From the NCBI RefSeq assembly GCF_019711375.1, contig NZ_CP081295.1, positions 496,001-560,000 on the forward strand: a stretch of DNA of 64,000 bases, in the 5' to 3' direction. This DNA is from Qipengyuania aurantiaca (GTDB taxonomy: Bacteria; Pseudomonadota; Alphaproteobacteria; Sphingomonadales; Sphingomonadaceae). The notes beneath the pieces were generated by a model that did not search any database, was not told where the DNA came from, and saw only the letters and a program-made list of their open reading frames with translations. The translations under genes and the position numbers were made by a program. Within the stretch, counting starts at the first letter, position 1; each line of letters begins with the position of its first letter. This document shows, piece by piece, positions 1 to 7,749 of the stretch.

Positions 1-366
1 GGCTGGCTGGACCGGCAGGATGACGCGTTGGTGGAAGCCAATGACGGCCCCTTCAAGCACCACCTCGACCGGTACAAATATTCGACGCGCTATGAGGACG
101 TCGACCCGGAAGAGCACGGCGCAGCGGCTGTCGATCAATTGCGTGAGCTCGACTCCCGCCTGTCAGCCCAGCCCTATTTGTGCGGCGAGACGCGCGGGTT
201 TGCCGACATCGCCATCTTCCCCTTCGTGCGCCAGTTCGCAAACGCCGACCGCGAGTGGTTCGCCGCGCGGGACCTGCCCCACGTTCGCCGCTGGCTGGAC
301 GGGCTGGTGAATTCGGATCTCTTCGCCGCGATCATGGCGAAGCACGAGGCGTGGAAGCCTGCCTAG
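1..366 (+). CDS. Glutathione S-transferase family protein, 3' part only
   Basis: The reading frame is open from the first base of the window, so the gene begins upstream and only about the last 121 codons are visible. What remains is the all-helical C-terminal domain of a cytosolic glutathione S-transferase: the run ADIAIFPFVRQFA is the conserved N-capping box and hydrophobic core of helix 6 in this superfamily, and the ending with a Trp-rich helix fits a small bacterial GST. The thioredoxin-like N-terminal domain, which would bind glutathione, is outside the window, so substrate and subclass cannot be judged. The stop codon overlaps the end of the convergent hisZ gene by 4 bases. Confidence 0.85.
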   Translation, partial: GWLDRQDDALVEANDGPFKHHLDRYKYSTRYEDVDPEEHGAAAVDQLRELDSRLSAQPYLCGETRGFADIAIFPFVRQFANADREWFAARDLPHVRRWLDGLVNSDLFAAIMAKHEAWKPA

Positions 367-1475
367 AGCGGTTTGGGTTCGCCGCCTTCCAAGACATGAG
401 TGCAGCCGAATGCTTCCGCCCGATCCCTTTCCGCGTTGGCAGCGACCGTACGCCAGCCATCGGCGCGCAGGCGCGACGCCAGGGCGCGGTCATGGCCGAG
501 CGGGAGGAAGACGGTGCGCGAGCTGGTGCCGCTATCGGTCCCGAGCACTTCGAGGAGCGGCTCCATATAGAGCGAGAAGCCGGTCGCGGCCTCGTCGCTA
601 CCCTTGATCGCATAGGTCCCGCCCCGTCCCAGCGCGGCGCGCGCGCCCTTCGCATGCAGGGTAAAGCCGAACCAGCTCTGGTATTCGAAACCGTGGCGTT
701 CGGAGGGGTCGAGCGTGAGACGTGCCCGGTCACCCAGAGCACCTGCCACTTCGCGCAAGCCCGAAATACGTGTCGCCAGCGCGCCGCCCGCGTCGAGCGC
801 GGCGAGCTTCTCGATCGCGTCCTCAAACGGGCCGGTTGCGTAGAGCAGCGGCAGATAGGCTTCGCCGCCTGCGGCCTTGAGCGCGCCGGCATCCTTCATG
901 TCGAGTTCGCGGCGAACCGCCTCGCGCTTGTCGTCGGCGAGCGGGAGCGCCTTCTCGGCCAGCGTATCGACGAGATCGGGCAAGGTGAAATCGACCGAAA
1001 GGCCGGTGACGCCTGCCGCCTCCAGCGCATCGAGAGCGACGGTAACAGCCTCGATCGCAGCGGCGACATTGTCGCGCCCGATGAGTTCGGCGCCCAATTG
1101 CAGGCGCTGGCGTGCGGGGTCGAGCTGGTCGGCCTTGAGCAGCGCGACGTCGCCTGCGTAGCAAAGGCGCAAGGGCCGAGGCGCATCGGCAAGACCGGTG
1201 GCGGCGATCCGCCCGACCTGCACCGTCATGTCTGCGCGCAGGGCCAGCGTGCGCAGGCTTTCGGGGTCGGTGAAGCGCACCATCCGGCGCGTCGCCACGC
1301 CTTCCATGCGGCCCGCCAGCGATTGCTCGAACTCGATCAGCGGCGGGCGCACCCGGTCGTAGCCATGACTGTCCATCGCCCGCAGGATATCGCGCATGGC
1401 GCGCGTAATCGTGGTAGCGCGCTGCGGCAGCGCGTCTTCGAGGCCGATGGGCAGGAGATCGTCGGGGTGTGTCAC
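363..1475 (-). CDS. hisZ: ATP phosphoribosyltransferase regulatory subunit HisZ
   Basis: A 370-residue protein with the class II aminoacyl-tRNA synthetase fold of HisZ, the histidyl-tRNA-synthetase paralogue that activates short-form HisG in the first step of histidine synthesis. Family features seen include an early RPPLIEFE segment, the RMVRFTDPES and LALRADMT motif-2-like stretch, and a C-terminal GRGGTYAI segment. It is a GTG start. The gene is the last visible member of a leftward block serC-serA-hisZ, with a 95-bp paired repeat between it and serA. No hisG lies in the window. A true HisRS would be longer and carry an anticodon-binding domain, so HisZ is the better call. Confidence 0.9.
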   Translation of the reverse strand: MTHPDDLLPIGLEDALPQRATTITRAMRDILRAMDSHGYDRVRPPLIEFEQSLAGRMEGVATRRMVRFTDPESLRTLALRADMTVQVGRIAATGLADAPRPLRLCYAGDVALLKADQLDPARQRLQLGAELIGRDNVAAAIEAVTVALDALEAAGVTGLSVDFTLPDLVDTLAEKALPLADDKREAVRRELDMKDAGALKAAGGEAYLPLLYATGPFEDAIEKLAALDAGGALATRISGLREVAGALGDRARLTLDPSERHGFEYQSWFGFTLHAKGARAALGRGGTYAIKGSDEAATGFSLYMEPLLEVLGTDSGTSSRTVFLPLGHDRALASRLRADGWRTVAANAERDRAEAFGCTHVLEGGEPKPL

Positions 1476-1485
1476 AAGTTTTCTT

Positions 1486-1580
1486 TCCGTTCGCCCTAAG
1501 CTTGTCGAAGGGCCGTACTTTTTTGTCAGCGCAGGTCCAGAAGAAAAGGACTGTGCTTCGACAGGCTCAGCACGAACGGA
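1486..1580. repeat. REP-like paired inverted repeat, copy 1
   Basis: Two imperfect arms of about 28 bases face each other across a spacer of about 39 bases. The left arm begins TCCGTTCG and contains CTTGTCGAAGGGC; the right arm is the inverse form GTGCTTCGACAGGCTCAGCA followed by CGAACGGA. The element fills most of the gap between hisZ and serA. It matches copy 2 at 3204-3298 in length and arm sequence, while the spacers differ. Transcribed leftward it would form a long hairpin, so it could act as a transcript stabiliser or attenuator. Confidence 0.8.
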
Positions 1581-1595
1581 GCTTATGTGGGTATC

Positions 1596-3179
1596 TTAAA
1601 ATGCCAGTGGCATTACCGTCTTCACGCCTTCGAGCGCGCAAGCCTTCTTCACCACCTCGTCCGGGATCGGCTGGTCGACGCTCAGCAGCAGCACCGCTTC
1701 CCCGCCAGCCGCGCGGCGGCCGAGGTTGAAGGTACCGATGTTGATGCCGTTTTCGCCCAGCAGCGAACCGATGCGGCCGATGAAGCCCGGCGCGTCCTCA
1801 TTGACGATGTAGAGCATGTGCCCGTCGAGTTCGGCCTCGATCCGCACGCCGAAAATCTCGACGAGACGCGGGGCGTCGGCTCCGAACAGCGTGCCGGCGA
1901 CGGAGCGATCGCCGCTGTCCGTGCCCACCGTCACGCGCAGCAGCGTGTTGTAGGCGCCTTCCTTCTCATGGCGGATCGAACGGATGTCGAGACCGCGTTC
2001 CTTAGCGAGGAAGGGCGCGTTGACCATGTTCACCGTATCCGAATACTGGCGCATGAGGCCGGCAAGGACGGCGCCCTCGATCGGCTTGCCCGAAAGTTCG
2101 GCTGCCGCGCCTTCGCGCTCGATATTGATCTTGGTGAGATTGCCGTGGGCAAGCTGGCCCACGAGGCTGCCGAGATTTTCGGCCAGCTTCATGTAGGGGC
2201 GCAGCTTGGGCGCTTCTTCCGCGCTCAGCGAAGGCATGTTGAGCGCGTTGGTAACGCCGCCGTTAACGAGGTAGTCCGCCAGCTGTTCGGCCACCTGCAA
2301 CGCGACATTGACCTGTGCTTCGGTGGTGCTGGCGCCAAGGTGCGGAGTGCAGATGAAGTTGGGCTTGCCAAAGAGCGGCGAATCCTTGGCCGGTTCGGTC
2401 TGGAACACGTCGAGCGCGGCACCGGCCACCTGGCCGCTGTCGAGCGCGTCGGCGAGGGCCGCCTCGTCGATCAAGCCGCCGCGCGCACAATTGACGATCC
2501 GCACGCCCTTCTTGGTCTTGGCGAGGTTCTCACGGCTCAGGATGTTGCGCGTTTCTTCGGTCAGCGGCGTGTGCAGCGTGATGAAATCGGCGCGCGCGAG
2601 CAACGTGTCGAGATCGACCTTCTCCACGCCGATTTCCAGCGCGCGGTCCTCGGTCAGGAAGGGGTCGAAAGCGATAACCTTCATCTTCAGGCCCTGCGCA
2701 CGAGCGGCGACGATCGAGCCGATATTGCCCGCGCCGATCAGGCCCAGCGTCTTGCCGGTGACTTCGACGCCCATGAAGTCGTTCTTGGGCCATTCGCCAG
2801 CCTGCGTGCGGCGGTCGGCCTGCGGGATCTGGCGGGCGAGCGCCATGATCATCGCGATGGCATGTTCCGCGGTGGTGATCGAGTTGCCGAATGGGGTGTT
2901 CATCACCACCACGCCCTTGCCGCTGGCATAGGGGATATCGACATTGTCGACGCCGATACCGGCGCGGCCGATGACCTTGAGATTGGTCGCCGCATCGAGG
3001 ATTTCGGGCGTCACCTTGGTCGAGGAACGGATGGCGAGGCCGTCGTATTCACCGATCCGGGCTTTGAGTTCTTCGGGCGTTTCGCCGGTGATGACATCGA
3101 CGTCGCAGCCGCGCTCTTCGAAGATGCGCGCCGCGTTCGGGTCCATCTTGTCGCTGATGAGGACTTTGGGTTTGCTCAT
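1596..3179 (-). CDS. serA: D-3-phosphoglycerate dehydrogenase
   Basis: First enzyme of serine synthesis: oxidises 3-phosphoglycerate to 3-phosphohydroxypyruvate with NAD+ in the cytosol. The 527-residue length is that of the long SerA class with an intervening (ASB) domain. Visible motifs are the Rossmann signature GLIGAGNIGS near residue 150, the D-isomer specific dehydrogenase region NCARGGLIDE, the catalytic-His segment PHLGASTTEAQ, and a C-terminal ACT domain from about residue 455 (HMLYIVNEDAPGFIGRIG) that usually senses serine. GGAG lies upstream of the ATG at a usable distance. It sits between serC and hisZ in the same direction, flanked on both sides by the paired repeats. Confidence 0.97.
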   Translation of the reverse strand: MSKPKVLISDKMDPNAARIFEERGCDVDVITGETPEELKARIGEYDGLAIRSSTKVTPEILDAATNLKVIGRAGIGVDNVDIPYASGKGVVVMNTPFGNSITTAEHAIAMIMALARQIPQADRRTQAGEWPKNDFMGVEVTGKTLGLIGAGNIGSIVAARAQGLKMKVIAFDPFLTEDRALEIGVEKVDLDTLLARADFITLHTPLTEETRNILSRENLAKTKKGVRIVNCARGGLIDEAALADALDSGQVAGAALDVFQTEPAKDSPLFGKPNFICTPHLGASTTEAQVNVALQVAEQLADYLVNGGVTNALNMPSLSAEEAPKLRPYMKLAENLGSLVGQLAHGNLTKINIEREGAAAELSGKPIEGAVLAGLMRQYSDTVNMVNAPFLAKERGLDIRSIRHEKEGAYNTLLRVTVGTDSGDRSVAGTLFGADAPRLVEIFGVRIEAELDGHMLYIVNEDAPGFIGRIGSLLGENGINIGTFNLGRRAAGGEAVLLLSVDQPIPDEVVKKACALEGVKTVMPLAF

Positions 3180-3203
3180 TGGATTACTCCGGAATTTTTG
3201 ATA

Positions 3204-3298
3204 TCCGTTCGCACTGAGCCTGTCGAAGGGCCGTCTTTCACTTTTGGCTCTGCGCTGGAAAGAAAGTGCGGTGCTTCGACAAGCTCAGCACGAACGGG
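3204..3298. repeat. REP-like paired inverted repeat, copy 2
   Basis: Same architecture as the 1486-1580 element: left arm TCCGTTCGCACTGAGCCTGT with CGAAGGGC, right arm GTGCTTCGACAAGCTCAGCA with CGAACGGG, total length again 95 bases. The spacer is different in sequence but similar in length. It lies in the serC-serA gap of the same leftward block, so serA is bracketed by the two copies. Arm conservation with spacer divergence indicates a mobile or selected palindromic unit rather than recent duplication of the gap. Confidence 0.8.
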
Positions 3299-3319
3299 AA
3301 AACGGTGGTGCGCGGCTTA

Positions 3320-4474
3320 TCAGCCGTTCTTGACGGTTTCGTAGGCCCACTCGATCCACGGCAGGAGACGCTTCAGGTCTTCCTGTTCGACCGTGCCGCC
3401 GCACCAGATGCGCAGGGACGGCGGGGCATCGCGATAGCCGTTGAAGTCATAGCCGACGTCGCGCTCTTCGAGGAGCTTGACGATCTTCTTCGGAACGCCT
3501 GCCTTGTCCTCCTCGGAAAGGCTGTCGTACCAGTCGCCCTGGAAGAGGAAGCAGACACCAGTGTTCGTCTGCTTGGCCGGGTCGGATACCATGTTGCGCA
3601 GCCACGGGGTCGCTTCGATCCAGTCCTTGACGATCTTGGCGTTGGCGTCGGCACGCTCGAACATTGCCTTGCGGCCGCCCATCGCCTGCGCCCATTCGAG
3701 CGCTTCGATGTAGTCTTCAGTGGCCAGCATCGAGGGCGTGTTGATCGTCGCGCCTTCGAAAATGGCACTGTTGATCTTGCCGCCTTTCTTGAGGCGGAAA
3801 AGCTTGGGCAGCGGCCATTCGGGATCGTATTCCTCGATCCGTTTAACGGCCTTGGGGCTGAGAATCAGCATGCCGTGCTGGGCTTCACTGCCCATCACCT
3901 TCTGCCAGCTGTAGGTCGTGGCATCGAGCTTAGCCCAGTCCATCTCCATTGCGAAGACAGCGCTGGTGGCATCGTTGATCGTCACGCCTTCGCGGCCCGG
4001 AGCGAGCCAGTCGGTGTTCGGGATCTTTGCGCCCGAGGTCGTGCCGTTCCAAGTGAAGACGACGTCGCTTTCCTGCGGGATCGAGGCGAGGTCGGGGATC
4101 TCGCCATAGTCGGCGTCGAGCGTGGTCAGCTGGGGCAGCTTCAGCTGCTTGACCGCGTCCTGGATCCAGACATTGCCGAAGCTTTCCCAGGCCGCGACGG
4201 TGGCCGGGCGGTCGGGGCGCAGCATCGTCCACATCGCGCATTCGAGCGCGCCCGTGTCCGAGGCCGGCATGATGCCGACAAGGTAATCCTCGGGCACGCC
4301 GAGCATCTCCTTTGACAGGTCAATGGCGTATTTCAGCCGCGACTTGCCAAGCGCACTACGATGCGAGCGTCCGAGCGATTCGGTTTTCAGATTGGATGCA
4401 GACCAGCCCTTGTGTTTGGCGGTCGGCCCCGATGAGAAGAAGGGGCGCTCAGGCTTGAGCGTCGGTTCAGTCAT
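3320..4474 (-). CDS. serC: Phosphoserine aminotransferase
   Basis: PLP enzyme that converts 3-phosphohydroxypyruvate and glutamate to O-phosphoserine, the step after SerA. The product is 384 residues and resembles the alphaproteobacterial/archaeal SerC type rather than E. coli SerC: it starts TEPTLKPERPFFSSGPTAK, has FTWNGTTSGAKIPN in the substrate/PLP region, and SWQKVMGSEAQHG holding the Schiff-base lysine. The frame is open about 94 codons further upstream, but I chose the ATG at 4474 because AAGGAGAG stands 5 bases before it and the family N-terminus starts there. The extra upstream frame has no family similarity and covers the structured leader. Confidence 0.96.
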   Translation of the reverse strand: MTEPTLKPERPFFSSGPTAKHKGWSASNLKTESLGRSHRSALGKSRLKYAIDLSKEMLGVPEDYLVGIMPASDTGALECAMWTMLRPDRPATVAAWESFGNVWIQDAVKQLKLPQLTTLDADYGEIPDLASIPQESDVVFTWNGTTSGAKIPNTDWLAPGREGVTINDATSAVFAMEMDWAKLDATTYSWQKVMGSEAQHGMLILSPKAVKRIEEYDPEWPLPKLFRLKKGGKINSAIFEGATINTPSMLATEDYIEALEWAQAMGGRKAMFERADANAKIVKDWIEATPWLRNMVSDPAKQTNTGVCFLFQGDWYDSLSEEDKAGVPKKIVKLLEERDVGYDFNGYRDAPPSLRIWCGGTVEQEDLKRLLPWIEWAYETVKNG

Positions 4475-4479
4475 GTATT

Positions 4480-4519
4480 CTCTCCTTGCAGAGAGCACGC
4501 GCGGCGTTGGGACCGCGTG
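4480..4519 (-). promoter_or_regulatory. Structured serC leader with Shine-Dalgarno in a hairpin
   Basis: Read on the minus strand, two hairpins stand directly next to each other before the serC ATG. The first pairs CACGCG with CGCGTG (4519-4514 with 4501-4496). The second pairs CTCTC with GAGAG around the loop TGCAAG (4495-4491 with 4484-4480), and its loop and 3' arm contain the Shine-Dalgarno AAGGAGAG. Folding would therefore hide the ribosome site. An alphaproteobacterial serC RNA motif upstream of serC-serA operons is known; identity with that family is my inference from position and shape. Confidence 0.5.
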
Positions 4520-4733
4520 GCCCGCTGGCGGCAATAAAGTTGCTTCGCTTCGAGTCAACGTGAAATAGGTATGCGCCCCCAAAAGGCGCGGGTTCAGTCT
4601 AGCAACTGTGAGACGGGCCGCTGCGTTCCAGCGCGCTATCCGAGGTGCGATGGGGCGATGCGCTGCGGCGGTGCCTCGTGGAAACGCCCTAAATACTCGC
4701 CAAAGCGCGCAGCTTTTCCTATGGCCGCGCGCA

Positions 4734-5906
4734 ATGGAAGCAAAAGACCTCCGCATCGCGCTGTTCAGCGGGAACTACAATTACACCCGCGATGGCTGCA
4801 ACCAGGCCCTGAACCGGCTTGCCGACTACATTCTGCGGCAGGGGGCGGCGCTGCGCGTCTACGCCCCCGTGGTCGAAAATCCGGACTTCCCGCCGACCGG
4901 CGACCTCGTCGACGTGCCCAACATGCGCATGCCGGTGAAGAACCGCGGCGAATACCGCCTGACATTGGGCCTCGGCAGCGATGCGAAAAAGGACCTCGAG
5001 GCCTTCAAGCCCAACCTCATCCATGTCTCCGCCCCCGACCCGACAGGGCACGCAGCGGTCAAATGGGCGCGTGAGAACGACATTCCGATCCTCGCCAGCG
5101 TCCACACGCGTTTCGAGACTTATCCGCGGTATTACGGCCTAAGCTTCCTCGAGCCGGCCGTCGAGGCGCTGCTGCGTCGTTTCTATCACCGCACCGATGC
5201 GCTCGTGGCCCCGTCGCAAAGCCAGATCGACGAGCTCAAAGCGCAAGGGATGCATGAGGATATCAGCATCTGGTCGCGCGGCGTCGACCGCGAAATCTTC
5301 GATCCCTCGCGCCGCGACATGGAATGGCGGCGCGCCAACGGTCTTGCCGACGACGATGTGGCGATCGTCTTCCTCGGCCGCCTGGTCATGGAAAAGGGCC
5401 TCGACGTCTTTGCCGATACGGTGGTCGAACTGCGCAAGCGGCAAGTGCCGCACAAGGTGCTCGTCATCGGTGACGGTCCGGCCCGCGACTGGTTCAAGAA
5501 GGCGCTGCCCGGTGGCACCTTCGTCGGCTTCCAGACCGGCAAGGACCTCGGTCGTGCCCTCGCCAGCGGGGACATCTTCTTCAACCCGTCGATCACCGAG
5601 ACCTTCGGCAACGTCACGTTGGAGGCCATGGCCTGCGGCCTGCCTGTGGTCGCCGCGGGTGCAACGGGTGCGGCCAGCCTCGTCCATGACGGCGAGACCG
5701 GTCGCCTCATTCCGCCCAGCAAGACCGAAGCTTTCTCGAAAGCCTGCGCCGAGGCTCTCGCCGCCTATTGCACCGACGACGACCTGCGCCTTGCGCATGG
5801 CGCAGCGGGCGAGAAGGCCGCGCGCGCCTATAGCTGGGATGCGATCAACCAGGCGGTGGTCGACACTTATCTGCGGCTGCACGACCAGCGCGCCGCCGCA
5901 GGCTAG
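4734..5906 (+). CDS. GT4-type glycosyltransferase
   Basis: A 390-residue GT-B fold glycosyltransferase. The N-terminal half has the acceptor-side motif FSGNYNYTRDGCN and HVSAPDPTGH; the C-terminal half has the donor-binding series VFLGRLVMEKGLDVF, VIGDGPAR and the E-x7-E motif around SITETFGNVTLEAMACGLPVV. These are hallmarks of retaining CAZy GT4 enzymes, and it resembles bacterial alpha-mannosyl or glycolipid transferases such as MgtA/SqdX-like proteins. The sugar and acceptor cannot be read from the sequence. The open frame extends to 4608, but the ATG at 4734 precedes the first conserved strand (LRIALFSG), so I prefer it; no strong Shine-Dalgarno marks it. It is divergent from serC. Confidence 0.85.
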   Translation: MEAKDLRIALFSGNYNYTRDGCNQALNRLADYILRQGAALRVYAPVVENPDFPPTGDLVDVPNMRMPVKNRGEYRLTLGLGSDAKKDLEAFKPNLIHVSAPDPTGHAAVKWARENDIPILASVHTRFETYPRYYGLSFLEPAVEALLRRFYHRTDALVAPSQSQIDELKAQGMHEDISIWSRGVDREIFDPSRRDMEWRRANGLADDDVAIVFLGRLVMEKGLDVFADTVVELRKRQVPHKVLVIGDGPARDWFKKALPGGTFVGFQTGKDLGRALASGDIFFNPSITETFGNVTLEAMACGLPVVAAGATGAASLVHDGETGRLIPPSKTEAFSKACAEALAAYCTDDDLRLAHGAAGEKAARAYSWDAINQAVVDTYLRLHDQRAAAG

Positions 5907-5907
5907 T

Positions 5908-6342
5908 TCAGCGCAGCACGCCCTTGCGGCGCATCGACCACGCGTACCAAAGCTGGAACAGGGCTAGTCCCCAGAGCAGGATCGGGAACCACGCGGGCTG
6001 CATTTCGGCAAGCTCGGCCGGCATATCCGCCCCGGCCTCATAGGCCGTGGTCATGGCGATGCCGAGGATGGACACCGCATAGGCCCAGAGCGCGAACCGG
6101 CTCCGGAAAAGCAGCAGCAACGACCCCAGAAGAGCGCCCCAGACACCCAGCGCCCAACCGGCTTCGGCCCAGGCGGGGAACTGGTCGAGATAGGCGATAC
6201 CTTCCGGCGGGTAGCCCATCCCTTCGAGGTATTCCATGTTTCGAAGCTGGGTCTGCGTGTAGTCGTTCGCCCCGAACGCGTTCCAGGCCAGCGTCAGCAG
6301 GCCGACTACCCAAAAGTGCCAAGGCGTTTTCGCCTTTTCCAT
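5908..6342 (-). CDS. Small four-helix membrane protein, function unknown
   Basis: I do not recognise a characterised family. The 144-residue product has four hydrophobic stretches: near residues 8-24 (WHFWVVGLLTLAWNAFG), 60-78 (GVWGALLGSLLLLF), 80-100 (ALWAYAVSILGIAM) and 115-135 (WFPILLWGLALFQLWYAW). A polar loop after the first helix is rich in Asn, Gln and Tyr. The start at 6342 is set by GGGAGGG just upstream; a longer frame reaches 6402 without a better ribosome site. It is convergent with the glycosyltransferase (1-base gap) and divergent from rarA. Integral inner-membrane protein is the only safe statement. Confidence 0.75.
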   Translation of the reverse strand: MEKAKTPWHFWVVGLLTLAWNAFGANDYTQTQLRNMEYLEGMGYPPEGIAYLDQFPAWAEAGWALGVWGALLGSLLLLFRSRFALWAYAVSILGIAMTTAYEAGADMPAELAEMQPAWFPILLWGLALFQLWYAWSMRRKGVLR

Positions 6343-6432
6343 ATATCCCTCCCTATCGCCGCGACCCGCTGGCGATGCTAGCATGGCTCTTGGGAATGGC
6401 AATTCGCCGCCGAGCCATTAGGTAGGGGCGCG

Positions 6433-7749
6433 ATGGCCGACCTCTTTTCTGACGACTTACCGCAAAGCTCCAGGCCCGACGCGCTGCGCGAAGATGCGCC
6501 GCTCGCCGACCGGTTGCGCCCCGCTAACCTCGACGAGGTGATCGGGCAGGACCACCTGACCGGCGCGGAAGGCGCGATCGGGCGCATGGTTGCCGCCGGA
6601 CGACTGTCGAGCATGATCCTGTGGGGGCCGCCGGGCACGGGCAAGACCACCATCGCCCGCCTGCTGGCCGATAGCGTGGGGATGCGGTTCGAAAGCGTCT
6701 CGGCCGTGTTCTCGGGCGTCGCTGATCTCAAGAAGGCCTTCGCCGCCGCCGACAAGGCCTCAGAAGCCGGTCAGCGCACGCTTCTGTTCGTGGACGAGAT
6801 CCACCGCTTTAATCGCGCGCAGCAGGACGGCTTCCTGCCCTTCGTCGAACGCGGCACGGTCACCCTTGTTGGCGCGACGACCGAGAATCCGAGCTTTGCG
6901 CTCAACGCCGCGCTCTTGAGCCGCGCGCAGGTGCTGATCCTCCAGCGGCTCGACCACGGCGCGCTGGGACAATTGCTCGACCGGGCGGAAGAGCTGGAAG
7001 GCCCCCTTCCCCTGACGACGGAAGCCCGCGATGCGCTGGTCGCAAGCGCCGATGGCGACGGGCGTTTCCTGCTCAACCAGGCCGAAACGCTCTATAACGC
7101 GAAAATCGAGGAAGCGCTGGATCCGGGCGCGCTCGGCAAATTCCTGCAGCGCCGGGTCGCCGTATACGACAAGGACCGCGAAGGGCATTACAATCTCATT
7201 TCCGCGCTCCACAAGGCGGTGCGCGGCAGCGATGTGCAGGCGAGCCTTTACTATCTCGCGCGCATGCTCACCGCGGGCGAAGAACCGCGTTTCCTCGCCC
7301 GGCGCCTCGTCCGCATGGCGGTGGAGGACATCGGCATGGCCGATCCGCAGGCGCTGGTGCAATGCATGGCGGCCAAGGACGCCTATGAATTCCTCGGCAG
7401 TCCCGAGGGCGAACTCGCGCTGGTGCAGGCCTGCACCTACCTCGCCACCGCACCCAAATCGAACGCGGTCTACAAGGCGCAGAAAGCCTCGTTCAAATCG
7501 GCAAAGGAAACCGGCAGCCTGATGCCGCCGCAAAACATTCTCAACGCGCCGACCAAGCTGATGAAGGATATCGGTTATGGCGCAGGCTACAGCTACGACC
7601 ACGATGCCGAGGACGGTTTTTCAGGCGACAATTACTGGCCCGAAGAGATGGAGCCGCAAAGCTATTACGAGCCGGTCGAACGCGGTTTCGAGCGCGAGGT
7701 GAAGAAGCGGCTCGACTATTGGGACAAGCTTCGGCGTGAACGCGGATAG
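6433..7749 (+). CDS. rarA: Replication-associated recombination protein RarA (MgsA)
   Basis: AAA+ ATPase of the RarA/Mgs1/WRNIP1 family, which acts at stalled replication forks together with single-strand binding protein. The 438-residue length is typical. Walker A is GPPGTGKTT at residues 65-73, Walker B is LLFVDEIHRF, and sensor 1 lies in VGATTENPSF; the C-terminal clamp-loader-like part includes EDIGMADPQAL and YLATAPKSNAVY, both strongly conserved in RarA. The last 14 bases overlap, in another frame, the start of the RNase H-like gene that follows, so the two are probably translated from one message. Confidence 0.96.
   Translation: MADLFSDDLPQSSRPDALREDAPLADRLRPANLDEVIGQDHLTGAEGAIGRMVAAGRLSSMILWGPPGTGKTTIARLLADSVGMRFESVSAVFSGVADLKKAFAAADKASEAGQRTLLFVDEIHRFNRAQQDGFLPFVERGTVTLVGATTENPSFALNAALLSRAQVLILQRLDHGALGQLLDRAEELEGPLPLTTEARDALVASADGDGRFLLNQAETLYNAKIEEALDPGALGKFLQRRVAVYDKDREGHYNLISALHKAVRGSDVQASLYYLARMLTAGEEPRFLARRLVRMAVEDIGMADPQALVQCMAAKDAYEFLGSPEGELALVQACTYLATAPKSNAVYKAQKASFKSAKETGSLMPPQNILNAPTKLMKDIGYGAGYSYDHDAEDGFSGDNYWPEEMEPQSYYEPVERGFEREVKKRLDYWDKLRRERG

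Noticed and set aside
1486..3298. Composite transposon around serA
   Set aside because: The two elements are 95-base palindromic pairs without a transposase gene or flanking target duplications that I could find, and serA is a core gene.
1587..3344. 585-codon open frame on the plus strand
   Set aside because: It is the complement of serA and the repeat region; the minus strand encodes a full SerA with all motifs, and GC-rich DNA commonly gives long antisense frames.
4475..4756. 94-codon N-terminal extension of serC
   Set aside because: It covers the structured leader and shows no similarity to SerC; the ATG at 4474 has a strong Shine-Dalgarno.
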